A stretch of 64,000 bases of DNA from Nymphaea colorata (Eukaryota > Streptophyta > Magnoliopsida > Nymphaeales > Nymphaeaceae), in assembly GCF_008831285.2 (NCBI RefSeq), contig NC_045147.1, forward strand, positions 62,001-126,000. Reading direction: 5' to 3'. Of this stretch, positions 1 to 11,963 are shown piece by piece (within the stretch, counting starts at the first letter, position 1; each line of letters begins with the position of its first letter). A model generated the notes under the pieces. It saw only the letters and a list, made by a program, of their open reading frames with translations. It was not told where the DNA came from and searched no databases. A program made the position numbers and the translations under genes.

Positions 1-3000
1 ACAGAACCAGCTGCTTCTTATCTTCTGCAGAGGGGAGGAACGGAGCTGCTGCAGAAGAACTGCTGCAAAGGGGAGTTTGAGCTGCTGCGAAAAGGTAGGC
101 AGAGCTGCAGCAAAGGGGACGTTTGTCCGCTCTCTCGCCCTCGAGAGCGTGGACATTTCTTCGGCGTTCAAATACTGCAGACGAAATTGGTACAGAATGG
201 ATACATATCCGACCACTAGAGTAATGTCCATCAACGATTATAAACCACCTGTTCTGCATTATCCTGCACATTTGTTGTACTTGTCCTTGCAAACATATTT
301 AGCTTGCTTGCCAAACTTATAGAGCTGCAACATGGATTCATATTCGAATATCTTCAACCAACAAACAAATGGTGTCTCACCTGACAAACCACGTCTAACT
401 TGGCGCCACCAAGCACAACCTGTTTTGAACCATTGGAACAAAAAAATTATCATACACAAAAGAAAACAAGTAGTGATGTAATTCATTGGAAAGGAAAATC
501 TCAATGAGTTATCGCAATATAATATCAAAGTGAAAAAGAAATGTTAATTTATTCCATTCAATAAGCATTATTCTGAATTCAAAATGCCTAAAAATTGGAT
601 TATTTGAAACAAAAATTAAATAAATTATTGACTTTACCAATAATATTCATCTTTATGTTTTACTTGGCGCCAAACTGTATAAATATTTGGTTGATCAAGT
701 TTAAATCTATTTTGTCACTGAAGATAAAACTGACATAGCACTGGCACCCATAGTATCACGCAAGAGGCTTCAACATAGTAATCTAAATCACCCTCTATTT
801 TTTTTATAAGACTTTTTCCTTCTAAATGGCTTAAAGGAGATGTTCTTTCACATATAATTGCAAAGCAAGGCCCTCACAATATCCAAAAAATATGAGATTC
901 AAGTTATATCAACATCCACTTCTGCACAACACCTAAAATGTTCACCAAATGAAAATATAGTTTCTTATGAATGTGAATGGCTAACATCTAAACCAGGCTG
1001 AGCACAGATGTGCAGTGAAACGAACACTATACATAGCTTCACACGAAATTGAAAAAGTACAAACATATATATTGCCCTTTTCAGTAATAAAATTTATCGA
1101 TCATTTATTAATATAATTCAAGTGCATCAACCCCTGATATGCTCGTAAATGTCTTGATACAACCAACATGGGGTAGCATTCCTATGGGCTCTCATACACC
1201 AAAATGGCCTAAGCATCTGCTTGGTGAGTAAAGGAGGGATCCCCACATAGCATATGCTCCCATGCACCAGTGAAATAGCTTAAGCGCTTGTTTGGTGAGT
1301 AAATGAGGAAATCCCCACAACATGGTTCACTATATATATGTGTGTGTGTGTAAAATAATACTTATAATTGATTTTAAAGAATTATAATAATATAAATCAG
1401 GTTAAAAAATGGGATTATAATTATATTTTCAATAGACCAAAATACTCATCCGTTCAGAAAATAAATAAGTTTCCTCAATTAAGATTTATTGGCTTCCTTT
1501 GATGGGTATTTCCATCTCCAAAAAATACAATTAGGTTTCCATTTTTTAACTTAATCTGCATTATACCAGACAGTTTTTTGTGCAGTTGATTTAATGAAAT
1601 ATAATAATAGAAGTTAAGTTGAAAAAAATAAAAAAGCAGGTGCATTTTGAATAAATTGAAATGCCCCTCAATGTTGGAAATAAATAAGTTTCATTGATTA
1701 ATATTTATTTATTTTTTATGAGAATTTCAATCTCTTTAAAAAAACAACTATGTTTCCAATTAATCTCCATCATGTTAGACAATTCCCATGGTACATACCC
1801 CCGTAAATAAGCTGGTCCACATATATAGCGTGAATCGGCAGCTTTCAATCTCAATTCTACTTCGCAGTACTGTAAGTTCAGTATTAACACTCCCCTTGCT
1901 TTCCTTGGTTCATCATCAGCCTACTTATTATGTTTTTTTTGTTTGGAACTTTACTCAAATGAAAATTACTTGTTATTGAAACAACATGGACTAAATATCC
2001 TTCAAACGATGAGTGAATGCGATGCAGGCCCATCCAATTCCATATGATAATCGGGGGAAACCGCTTTTCCCTTGTGAGGAGGAAGGTTCATACACATCCC
2101 CAAGCCGAATTTTTCTTAGCAACAGTGGAAACTGGAGACGTTAATTCACTTGCTGGGTCTATTTTAAAATGTACATTTGTTGCATGGCCTTTAGTTTGTC
2201 AACAAAACCTTGGGCGTTTTCCATCTTTTCCACGACGAACCGGCTGTCTCTTTCAAGAATCAAGGCATGAGTCTTTTAACCCTTAATTTCATACTGAAAG
2301 AATTTTTTCTTTTTCTTATTCTTTTCTTTCTTTTGGTAAAGGCGGCTTTGGTGGTCGTCTTTATGAGAAAAACGGAATTAAGAAAGGAGCGCCACCCCAG
2401 TATCGCATAAACATAGGAGTCTTTATATTTCCAGATATGGCTGCAAGTGTGTGTGTCCAATAAGCCTCATTGGGCACACTGTCCATGTTTGAGCCTTAAT
2501 TTCCGATTAGCGGTCAAAAATGGCCAGCTTGTTTCCTGAAAAAAAAAAAAAAAAAAAAAAAAAAAGCAAATTGTAAGTTGGGAACTGTCGCAAAATCTTA
2601 TAAAAAAAAAGTATAAAATGCATGCACATTATATAAACCAACATTAAAACGAAGACTGGCTTTTGTCCACCCAGCGTTTCCCTCTCTCATTATTCTACCT
2701 AGTTTTTTCTTATATATATATATATATGGTGGGCAAGTTAGTTGCCGGATGGTTAAGAACTGTGCATTCTTTTCCCGTAAAACCCATAAATTATCGTTAA
2801 AACTCTAAATTGTCTCTTTATGTTTTAATACTCTATGAATTTCTTTTTTTGGATTGTGTCCTTTGCACTTTCAAATTATGCGCTTCAGAAACTTACATTT
2901 ACTAAATAAACTACCTAGATCAGTTCTAACATATTAATTTGCAGTTAATTTAACATTCTTGTGGCAGGAAAGACACAAGAACACACGAGGCACGCTACCC

Positions 3001-3910
3001 ACTCACCCTTTCTTGCATTAGAGAGCAGCAGCCACTATACTTCGTGTCATTTGATAATTCGAACGAGTCAAATTTTGCTAACAAAGCGTGGTTATGTGTC
3101 ATTTGGCAGGATAATTGCAGCAGATCATTTGGTTCGGTGAAAGAGTCGGGCAATCCCAAACAGGGAATCGGCGGCGTCCGCCTTTCAGCGTCAACCCCGC
3201 CGCTGGACGCCCCCACCTTTCATCCCTCGCCAGCTGCCGTTGCGTGTCCAACTCTAAAGCAGAGAATTGAGTCAAAATGCACGTCAAATTACCAAAACGC
3301 CCGCATGACGGATGATGGTTGCCAAAACTTCGTGTATAGGTAGACGAAAGTGAGTTGCGTGCGTCACTTGGTGCACGCAACAAAAACAGTAAAAATAATA
3401 ATAATAAATAAATAGTTTTTTTAATTTTGTTTTGTCTCTATAAATTTTTTGGTTTATTTATCATTGATCATTAAACGTGCACAAAAATTGTGCACCAGTG
3501 GACGCATGTAACCAGCTCCGCTGCACATGATGTTGACCATCTCAGATTTCACAAGCAACATTGGGATGCGGCCAGTCAAGTGATGATCATAAAGGCATTC
3601 ATTCATCATACTCCAAACTCGTGTTGTGTTGTTACAGCCGTCCATCTCCAAGAGGAAGGTCGGATGGTCGACTCCCATCATCCGTCAACAGCCCCTCCTA
3701 ATTTAAGATGAAGCCATCACCAACGTCATCGCCAGGAGAAGCAAGAAGAGAGAAAGCTTGGCCTTCAAGGATTAGTAACTTTTTAGTATGCCAACTTTGA
3801 AACCATGGAGGAGAATTCTCTAGACGCTTGGTGAGACCCACCTCCACCCTCCCAAACTTGCCGTCAACCCCAACGATACGAGGTCATAAATGAAAATGCT
3901 TCTTCCCCCC
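1..3910. other. Intergenic DNA, no gene recognised
   Basis: I see no convincing gene here. A short imperfect repeat rich in GCTGCTGC and GCAAAGGGG occupies about 41-120. The rest is AT-rich, with a 27-base A run (2539-2565) and a short TA run near 2707-2727. Open frames near 2017-2290 and 3044-3343 show no family resemblance, compositional bias or splice context that would support them. The last 200 bases act as the upstream region of the DUF716 gene. Confidence 0.5.
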
Positions 3911-3917
3911 AAAATTC

Positions 3918-3926
3918 TTTATAAAT
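3918..3926 (+). promoter_or_regulatory. Probable TATA box of the DUF716 gene
   Basis: TTTATAAAT lies 119 bases upstream of the ATG at 4045. Transcription about 30 bases downstream would give a 5' leader of roughly 95 bases with no ATG close to the start codon. The position and match fit a plant TATA box. This is inferred from sequence only. Confidence 0.5.
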
Positions 3927-4044
3927 CTGTCTCTCGAGGCCACCGTGTTGAGTTGATTCCGGTTGCCCAACGGAAACCACAGAAGCTCGCTTTCCTTATC
4001 AGGCACCAAAATCTCGCCTCCTTGGGGTTAAGGAGCCCAAATTC

Positions 4045-4953
4045 ATGGGTAGTTTTGTTGGCCATGTGGCTCCTGGCTTTGGCTTCTTCCTCATCGGCCT
4101 CTGGCATCTCTTCAACAACATCAAGAACTATGCCGCCCACCCAAATTCCTACACTTCCCTACCTTGGTTCCCTTCAAAATTATCGAGGTACTTCGAACTC
4201 CATGCCATAATGCTGGGCTCCGCCGCATCCATAGCCATGGAGCTCTTCATAGGCCCGGAAAAGCACCAACCTTTTGATGACGATGGCACCATCCCTTCCT
4301 ATCACCTTCAAAACTTCGAGCACTCCTCCATCTCCTTATTCCTCTTCATCTACGCCTCCGCCACCTTCTTGCTGGACTTGCTCAAGGTCAAGGTCCACGC
4401 CGGGCTGGCCGAGCTGCTAGCCGGGCTGGCCTTCGCGCAACAGCTGCTGCTCTTCCACCTCCACTCGGCTGACCACATGGGTGTGGAGGGTCAGTACCAC
4501 TGGCTTCTTCAGATGGTCATAGCGGTTACCCTGCTCACCACGGTTCTTGCGGTTCCCTACCCTAAAAGCTTCTGGCTGGCTTTTGTTAGGTCCTTCAGCT
4601 TGATGTTCCAAGGGGTGTGGTTCATGGTCATGGGCTTCATGCTCTGGACCCCAAGCTTTGTGCCCAAGGGCTGCAGGTTGAATATGGAAGATGGGCACCT
4701 GGTTGTGAAATGCATGGACGACAAGGCCCTCCATAGGGCCAAGGCGCTGGTGAACATCCAGTTCAGTTGGTACTTGGCAGCTGCCGCTGTGCTCACCTTG
4801 ATCTTCTATGTGGTTATGTTGAAGATATATGGGGAGGAAGTCGAGTATAAGAGGGTGGGTGTGGAGGAAGAAGAAGAGGTGATGCAGAAGTCCCCTGACG
4901 GCAGCTTCCTTCAGATTGGTAAAGGATTCTCTGCAATTCAGTTAGAGAGATAA
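4045..4953 (+). CDS. DUF716 / TMEM45-type multi-pass membrane protein
   Basis: A 302-residue protein in one uninterrupted exon. The sequence and layout match the plant DUF716 (TMEM45-related) family, a group of integral membrane proteins whose biochemical role is largely unsettled. It starts with the family-like MGSFVGHVAPG. Hydrophobic segments lie at about residues 8-26, 50-69, 94-113, 119-139, 153-172, 180-201 and 240-263, giving about seven membrane spans. A histidine-rich stretch between spans 4 and 5 (HLHSADHMGVEGQYH, residues 138-152) is typical of the family and could bind metal; that is inference. The C-terminal tail carries an acidic run (EEEEE, about 274-278) and is probably cytosolic. 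The ATG follows a TATA-like box and an ATG-poor leader, so the start is well supported. No frame break is seen and it is probably functional. No gene neighbour suggests a pathway. Confidence 0.9.
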   Translation: MGSFVGHVAPGFGFFLIGLWHLFNNIKNYAAHPNSYTSLPWFPSKLSRYFELHAIMLGSAASIAMELFIGPEKHQPFDDDGTIPSYHLQNFEHSSISLFLFIYASATFLLDLLKVKVHAGLAELLAGLAFAQQLLLFHLHSADHMGVEGQYHWLLQMVIAVTLLTTVLAVPYPKSFWLAFVRSFSLMFQGVWFMVMGFMLWTPSFVPKGCRLNMEDGHLVVKCMDDKALHRAKALVNIQFSWYLAAAAVLTLIFYVVMLKIYGEEVEYKRVGVEEEEEVMQKSPDGSFLQIGKGFSAIQLER

Positions 4954-5941
4954 AGAGGGGCCACAGAAAAAATGTTTGTATCATTATGAGGGTGGTAGGT
5001 ATGGTCTCAGTCTCAGGTGTTTCATTCAATTTGGGGTATTCCCTTTCTCTCATCTAGGTTTGGTTATTCAATGGTAGTTGATGAGGGTCTTGAAGAAGTT
5101 GTTGTGTATATAAATGTGGTAGAAGGCAAGAAAGCTGCATAAGGAGAGCGAGAAAGATGGGTGGGTGTAATATTGTATTGGTTGAGAAGTGTCTTGTTTG
5201 GATTTGTTTATGGGCAATGAAGAAATTGTTCATATTAAGTTTTTGACTTCTGTTGTGAATTGGGTTGTAAGTCAGACCTCTTGCGTCAGTTTTAAAGGAT
5301 ACACTTGTGGCTGCCTTCAATGCTTAGGTAGACAACACGTTCATTTGCTAGCGACAGATATATATTTTTTATGTTCCACAAGTTTGTTTCTCTACCTTGT
5401 TACCCTGTTCATCCTATGCAGAGTATCAAACTGATGTTCACTTGAACAAAAAAGGGGACTTCCACTGATTTACCCTATCATGCTTTAACAACACCTTCTT
5501 CTATGTTATCTACGGTCTCTTACAGAAAATCTCTCAAAATCATGCCCACTTTGGTCCATACTTGGTGAGAACATATCAGGTGACCAGTTATGTTCTGGAT
5601 GGTCAAGAGATGTATTTCATTCTACTGTCATATGAAAACCTTATCATTTACCTCATCCCACTTGGGTATTATGCCTGGTTTGAGTGCCTTGAAGTTATGC
5701 TCTTGCTATATACTTCAACTTGCATGTCGCTCCTTCCCTTTTCATCACAAATATTTAATGTTACAGGAGCTCAAAAACAAAGACTAACTGTTTAACAGCC
5801 TCCATTTCAGCAGTTGTACCAACCTCACCTGAGATCTCCAGTTATGTTACATAAGCACCTTAAGGTAGTGCATGGAGCCTCTTACTTTTCTTTAGAAAAG
5901 CTTGAGTTCAAAAAACACGGCCCTAAATATATATATAGCCC

Positions 5942-5998
<57 letters not shown>

Positions 5999-6705
5999 TT
6001 AGCCTAAGTAACAGACAACGTAAGCGCAGTAAGAGACGACCTAAGCGCTCCTTCATATAGAAAAGCTCCTGAGAAAATGAAGCATTCAGATATTTGTAAA
6101 AAAATATTGGCTGCTGGATTACAAAAGTAGAATAATTTATTTAAGTGCTTACCTTCTAGATGGCTGCTTACTCTTATCATTGAAAGGGAGTGTGGATATC
6201 TGACGAAAACTTAGCTGACTCTTTTGTTCATAATTAAAAGAAAACCGCTTTCTAATTATAAGGTTTGATGCTTCGAGGGTAACCCCAGTAATTTTGAAAA
6301 AAAAAAAGGTCACATACGTCATACGTGGCCGATCCCACCGGCAGTTGGGTACTTGGGTCGAAAGTCTGGGCCATGTTTGCTTCCTTTTTTAAAAAAGCAA
6401 ACCCCAACTTCAGCTGTAGCTGAAGAACTTGAACAGTTTCGAACTCATGATGCTCCACCAACTTCACAATTTAATTGTGATAAAAACCAAACTATCAATT
6501 GAAAACGGCCGAATCAAAGTAGGTATAGAAACGCACTAACAGCATAACACACCCTAACGGGATGGCTAGACGCTATCAAAATAACCTGTCATACCAGGCT
6601 CCACATAATCTTCCTACTGTTTGTTTGTTTCATCGAAGATCTGAAATCCGTGATGATATGATATCACTAGAATCTCAAATCTATAAGGTCAGACATCATT
6701 CTATC
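4954..6705. other. DUF716 3' flank and intergenic DNA
   Basis: The first 200-300 bases after the stop codon probably hold the 3' untranslated region, but I could not single out a canonical AATAAA signal. Further on there is only AT-rich DNA with a long TA microsatellite. The open frames near 5189-5795 show no recognisable protein features. Confidence 0.4.
5944..5995. repeat. (TA)n microsatellite
   Basis: About 26 TA units, preceded by two copies of CCCTAAATATATATA. The tract is likely to be length-polymorphic. Confidence 0.95.
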
Positions 6706-6882
6706 TAGGGGCAAAGGCAGTGGGTCTCAGGTTTTTTAAAATTCAATTACCTGTACAATTTAAAATTTTTAGTTTAACCTATATAAAAATTTTAAAAAAA
6801 TTATATTTGGACTCCTGTTAAAATTTTAAAACTATGGTTCAGTCCTTGCAATGAAAAATTCCTGGCTCAGAACTTGCCTCTA
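6706..6882. mobile_element. MITE-like AT-rich element, decayed
   Basis: The left end reads TAGGGGCAAAGGCAGTGGG. The right end, read on the other strand, starts TAGAGGCAAGTTCTGAG. The interior is rich in AAAATTTT and ends with AATTCCTGGCTCAG. This resembles the common plant repeats bounded by GGGGCGGAGCCAGGAATTTT-like ends. Related pieces occur at 8107-8278 and near 9553-9720. No target duplication is clear, so the limits are tentative. Confidence 0.4.
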
Positions 6883-7114
6883 TATATCGTTAAATCCACA
6901 CTATCTTACATGTAATGTGGATTCAATTAAGATCCTTGATTTGTTTAAACTAAGCATCTTACAATGCATACTCTTTAAAGCAGCGTAGGAGATAAGATCC
7001 TAAACTACCAAATACTACCTTAAAGATGAAGAATGTTACCATATATATATATATATATATATAGTAACTATTAGATTCCAAACTATTAGGTCAGGGACAA
7101 AAGACAGACCACTC

Positions 7115-7779
7115 AAAAATAATTATTGCTAAAAACTTAACTGTATAGATATGATCATAGGAATATTTTGATGAGAATCATTCAGCAGGTCACCTTTTGA
7201 GTTTAATATGCTCATACAGAAATAAAAAAAAATGAGTGGTGCTTATGACTTCTAACTTTTAATAGTATAAAAATCAATTATTTCCTTAAAAACAACTTGA
7301 ACTAAGACATATTTTATGTTGAATTAGTATCTATAAACATACTAGAACGTTAAGACGTTATTTAATTTTTTTATAAGAAATTAAGAGGTCTGGTTTTGTC
7401 CCCGAGTTAAATGCTCTGGAAGATACCAATTTTGCTCTTTATGTATACATAAAGAGAGAGAGAGATATACATTAGTAAGTACTAGACCTCTTAAAAATAA
7501 TTATTGCAAAAAACTGAACTGTATAGATATGATCATAGGAATATTTTGATTATAATCATTCAGCAGGTGATTATTTCCTTAAAAACAACTTGAACTAAGA
7601 CATATTTTATGTTGAATTAGTATCCATAAACATACTAGAACGTTAAGATGTTATTTATTTTTTTTATAAGAAATTAAGAGGTCTGGTTTTTGTCCCTGAG
7701 TTAAGTGCTCTGGAAGATACCAATTTTGCTCTTTATATATACATAAAGAGAGGGAGATAGACATTAGTAAGTACTAGAC
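7115..7779. repeat. Direct tandem duplication, two copies
   Basis: Copy 1 (about 7115-7489) and copy 2 (about 7493-7779) share long near-identical runs, for example GTATAGATATGATCATAGGA and CTTTATRTATACATAAAGAG. Copy 2 lacks about 88 bases that copy 1 carries after CATTCAGCAGGT. Few point differences separate the copies, so the duplication is fairly young. No coding content. Confidence 0.8.
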
Positions 7780-8106
7780 CCTTTGGTGCTAGATCCATAA
7801 GGAATCATCATATTGTTGGTCTTTTAACTATATATAATTGAGAGCAAAATAAAGAGAAAAAGAAGAAAGATAAAAAAGTATTATAATCATCTAATACTAA
7901 AACATTTTTGTCTGTATTTTTCTCTCCATTTCATAATTCATGAAATGCTAAGGGTACAGCTAAAAGACTCAACCTAGGCATCGGAAACATGCCATTCATG
8001 CTCATAGAGATACGGTTTACCTATCGACTCCCCACGCAAGATCTTCCTTTGAATGTAGCCTGTGAGGTTTGATTTTGTTTCCCATAACTCTTCTTCATCC
8101 CCTCAC

Positions 8107-8278
8107 TAGGGCGGAGGCAAGGGACGAGCGGCAAAGGACTTGGCCCCCTTTATATTTTAAAAAATTCAAAAATTTGTAGGTAAATTTTAAAAAATTTAGT
8201 TTAACATATACACACAAAATTTTATTCTTAAAATTTTGAAGTAATAGTTTGACAATGAAAAATTCTTGGCTCTGCAAC
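8107..8278. mobile_element. MITE-like element, GGCGGAG ends
   Basis: The left end TAGGGCGGAGGCAAGGGA pairs imperfectly with the right end AATTCTTGGCTCTGCAAC. The interior is AAAATTTT-rich and similar to 6706-6882. It matches the general pattern of plant elements with GGCGGAGCCAGG/CCTGGCTCCGCC ends. The right terminus is decayed and no target duplication is visible. Confidence 0.45.
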
Positions 8279-8774
8279 TTTTTTAGGCCACATTTGAACA
8301 TTGTTATTACTGTAGCAGTGAAATTAATAATTCTAAAATTTCAGGTTGGAACAATTGGGTTTTTCGGGTACATGTAGTGTTCTAATATTAGCATTAAAGT
8401 TCGGCGGCGAGACTTTAGTGCTGGCCGTTTTTTTTTTCTACCCATTAGAGCTCACAACTCTCCACCCTACAGTGAAGTTACTCACTTTTGCCTTAACAGC
8501 TGCATCCATTCTTGCTCTCGTTTCTCCTGCAACTCCGTCCTCAGCCGGTGCCCTTTCTTGTGCAAACTTACCAGCACACAGGAAGGACAACAAGGCACGC
8601 ATTCTGTCCCATGGCCTCTTAATCTTACCCGTTCTCGGTCTTTTGGTTTAATACACGCATTCCATGATTTTTAGCCAGTGATTCCAGGTTCACCCTCTCC
8701 ACAAGTGTCCTTATCCCGTGATTTCAGCCAGCAATGCTAGGTTCTCCCTTTCTACAGGCCCACGTTGCCCCCCC

Positions 8775-8775
<1 letters not shown>

Positions 8776-8829
<54 letters not shown>
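8776..8829. repeat. (CT)n microsatellite
   Basis: About 27 CT units after a short C run. Confidence 0.95.
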
Positions 8830-8831
<2 letters not shown>

Positions 8832-9226
8832 GCCTTCTCTAAATTGAGAAGATTAGTACCAGCAAAAGAGAAAGTGAGAAGATGGGGACGAGCAATTTCA
8901 CACAAGACATGGAAATGAAGATGGCAACAAACGATCCCACAAGAAACAGAAACATGGGAGGGTATCCACATGATTTCTGCAAAGAAAAGAGCAAAGCTTT
9001 CAGGAAGGCGTTATGTAGAATTACCTCTTCTTTTCATCGAGTTTTAGACATGGTCTTTTAATACTAGCGTTTTCAGACGTTGTATTAAAATGCATGGCAC
9101 AAAAGTTCACAACGCCGTATTTTGAACCTGCAACTTTGTTTCAGCTGACCATAGCATGGTATCAAGTACCTGGCATTTTAATGCCAGACATTTTAATACC
9201 ATATATTCAAATGTAGTCTCGCCATG

Positions 9227-9340
<114 letters not shown>

Positions 9341-11511
9341 TCGAGTGAATGGATTCTTACATCTACAACCCTCTGATCTCATGGAAGATGATGAGATAGA
9401 TGTCGTCAAGGATAATACCAAAACCGTTGCATTTATCTCATCATATTCAAAGCATGTAGGGATGGAAAGGGTCGCCAGCTTCTGCTAAATGCATTGAGAG
9501 GTCATAATCAAAAGGGTGGCATACAAAATTGTAAAATCTTTGTTTGCACACACAATTGCGGAACCAGAGATTTTTCATAAAGAGGCCCAAATTAAAGTTT
9601 TTAAATTTTGATTAGAGCCGAAATATCATTTTTTAAACATATTATATAAAATAAATAAAATTTTTTAAAATTTACATGTAAATTTTTTTTAAATCTTTTT
9701 TTTGAGGTGGGGCCAAGACACATGCTTTTGACATATATGGCCTCATTCATAATTGCGTGAATAAAGCATATACTGCATAGCCATAGGAATAAAACATGAT
9801 TGAAGCTGGGTATTCATCTTTAACATCCTTAGGGCATGTTCAATAAATGAAACAATTTGTAATTATTTTATAAATCTGTCGTAAGATTTGAAGTAGATTC
9901 ATAAAACACTTTTTAAGGGTTTTTAAGAATCTACCTCCGTTTGCAAACAAGCTCTTAGTTTACAACTTCCCTCTTTGTCATCTTCCTTAAACTTGTGGAT
10001 CAAGCTGTCTTGAGCTTGGCGCGATCTTAAAATGTCACTTACGTGAAGCTGTCATGCTTATCACTGGGATTAATTTATTATAATTGAGTTTAAGCATCTG
10101 TTCTCTCTTTCTTTCATATTATAGATATGAAATCAGCCCTTGGTATTATCTTTCGTGAACATTATAGAACGCGAAGAATCAACAGTTAGTGTGCAGCACT
10201 TTTCTATTTTAAAGACAATACAAAACATGACAAAGAATTGATTCCTAGAAATAATCTATAATATGTTTGAAAAAAAAAGTATCTTTAAAAAAATAAAATA
10301 AATATTTAAAGCAGTTAATTATCATGCTCAATGAAACTTTTATATCATCAATCTCGTGGCTCATATTGGGCAAGCGAGAATGTGATTCACGTAATCATCG
10401 GGGATCCGAATGGAGACAGTGTTCCGTAAAGAAAATTCCAAAGGAAAAAAGAAAGAAAAACAGAACGTCTGTGGGTCTTTTCATCCCTGCCTTGGCGTGC
10501 AAGAGTTCTCTTGTTCATAGCAAAACGTGATAGAACCACATATTCCAAAATAGGCGAAAGGAAAGATTTAGCTCTTGGCAAATGCAATTTCATTAATGCG
10601 CTAGAGGAATAATTGACTATTAATGTATTCCAACTCATAAATCCTTTGGCTTGTGGGTGAGTACTGTCGCTTTTGGGATAGTCATCAATGAATTTAAAGT
10701 TGAAGGCCGAGTTCGGCTGAAGATTTGCATTAACTTAAACTCAAACCAACTAATTAAAAAGGGAGATAGAGAATTTTTAGGGAGAACCTTTAGAACAGTG
10801 GCCAATACCTTTTGACGATATTATAGATAGTTGCATATAAATGCCTGGACATTACGTAAGAATCCTTTATAAATAGCAGAATGTCTGTAGATAAGTCCCA
10901 AAAGATATTTCCAGCTTACCACCGTTAGGTTAATTACCAACGTCCAACTAATGTTAATAGGTAAATGGCCTTTAAGCCTCTTCCAAAAACCCAGTTAACC
11001 TACCTACCTTTTTTTTTTTTTTTTTTTGAATATGTTGCCTGATTGGAAATTTAAGAACTTGTTTTCTTATTAAATGTTGAGCTTGGGATTAAGGATGCCA
11101 TTATGGAGGCTAGGTAGACCAGTTCTTGTTCCTCTTCTTCCCTCCATCTCCTCTTCTCTCTCTTCTTCCCACATTCAATCGGGTTTGATTGGGTGGGGTG
11201 TTATGGCGACATCCTCGGTTTGATTTTTAGACGGTGCTATCTTGATAGTACTGAGCAATACTCTTGATCTTGACATTAGGGGTATCATTCTGAGGTCAAT
11301 TGGACTTATTCTTGTTCCCTTTTTCTCTCTCTCTCTCTCTCTCCCCCCGCCCCCTTTCCCACACCCATGCAAGCACGCTGGCAAGGCATTGCATGATGCA
11401 ACAATATCATCTGAGATCCCCTTTAGTTTGGCAAAAGCAGTTGACATGACCTTCACAAATCCACACAAACAGCGGCAAAATGCATGCACAACTCATGGTC
11501 TCATGTGGGAT

Positions 11512-11963
11512 TAGGGATGTCAATATGTCTGATTTGAATCGGATATCCGACCGATTTGATCTGAAAAAATCAGATATGAAAAAAAATTAATATTTCGATT
11601 AAGAAATCAGATCGGATTCGGATTTAATAAATAGCATCCGATCGGACTCGGATTCAGATATACATACATATCCAATCGGATTCGGATCGAATTCATTTTT
11701 AGACAAATATCATGTATCTAATGCAATTAAATTTTGAAAATTGGCAAAATCCAATTCAAAATTTGGATTAGGATTTGGATATAAATATAAAAATCAGATT
11801 TGGATCATATTCAGATTGTAAAATTGGATTACGGATTTAAGCTCAGATACAACTTTTCTTTATTTGAATTTGAATCTGAATTCGAATATGAATATGTGAA
11901 TATCCAAAAAAACATATATGATTAAGAATATATTTAATGTGCATCCGATCCTTAACATCTCTA
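11512..11963. mobile_element. hAT-type MITE, 452 bp, with 8-bp target duplication
   Basis: The left end is TAGGGATGTCAATATG and the right end, read on the other strand, is TAGAGATGTTAAGGATC. The element is flanked exactly by TGTGGGAT on both sides (11504-11511 and 11964-11971). An 8-bp duplication with TAGGG-type ends fits the hAT superfamily. The interior is filled with degenerate GGATTCGGAT/ATCCGA units and has no coding capacity, so it needs a transposase in trans. It is collinear with both ends of the much larger element A (28914-41650) and looks like a deletion derivative of that family. Confidence 0.85.

Noticed and set aside
8346-8651. 101-codon hydrophobic frame
   Set aside because: No start context, no homologous pattern, flanked by MITE-like DNA.
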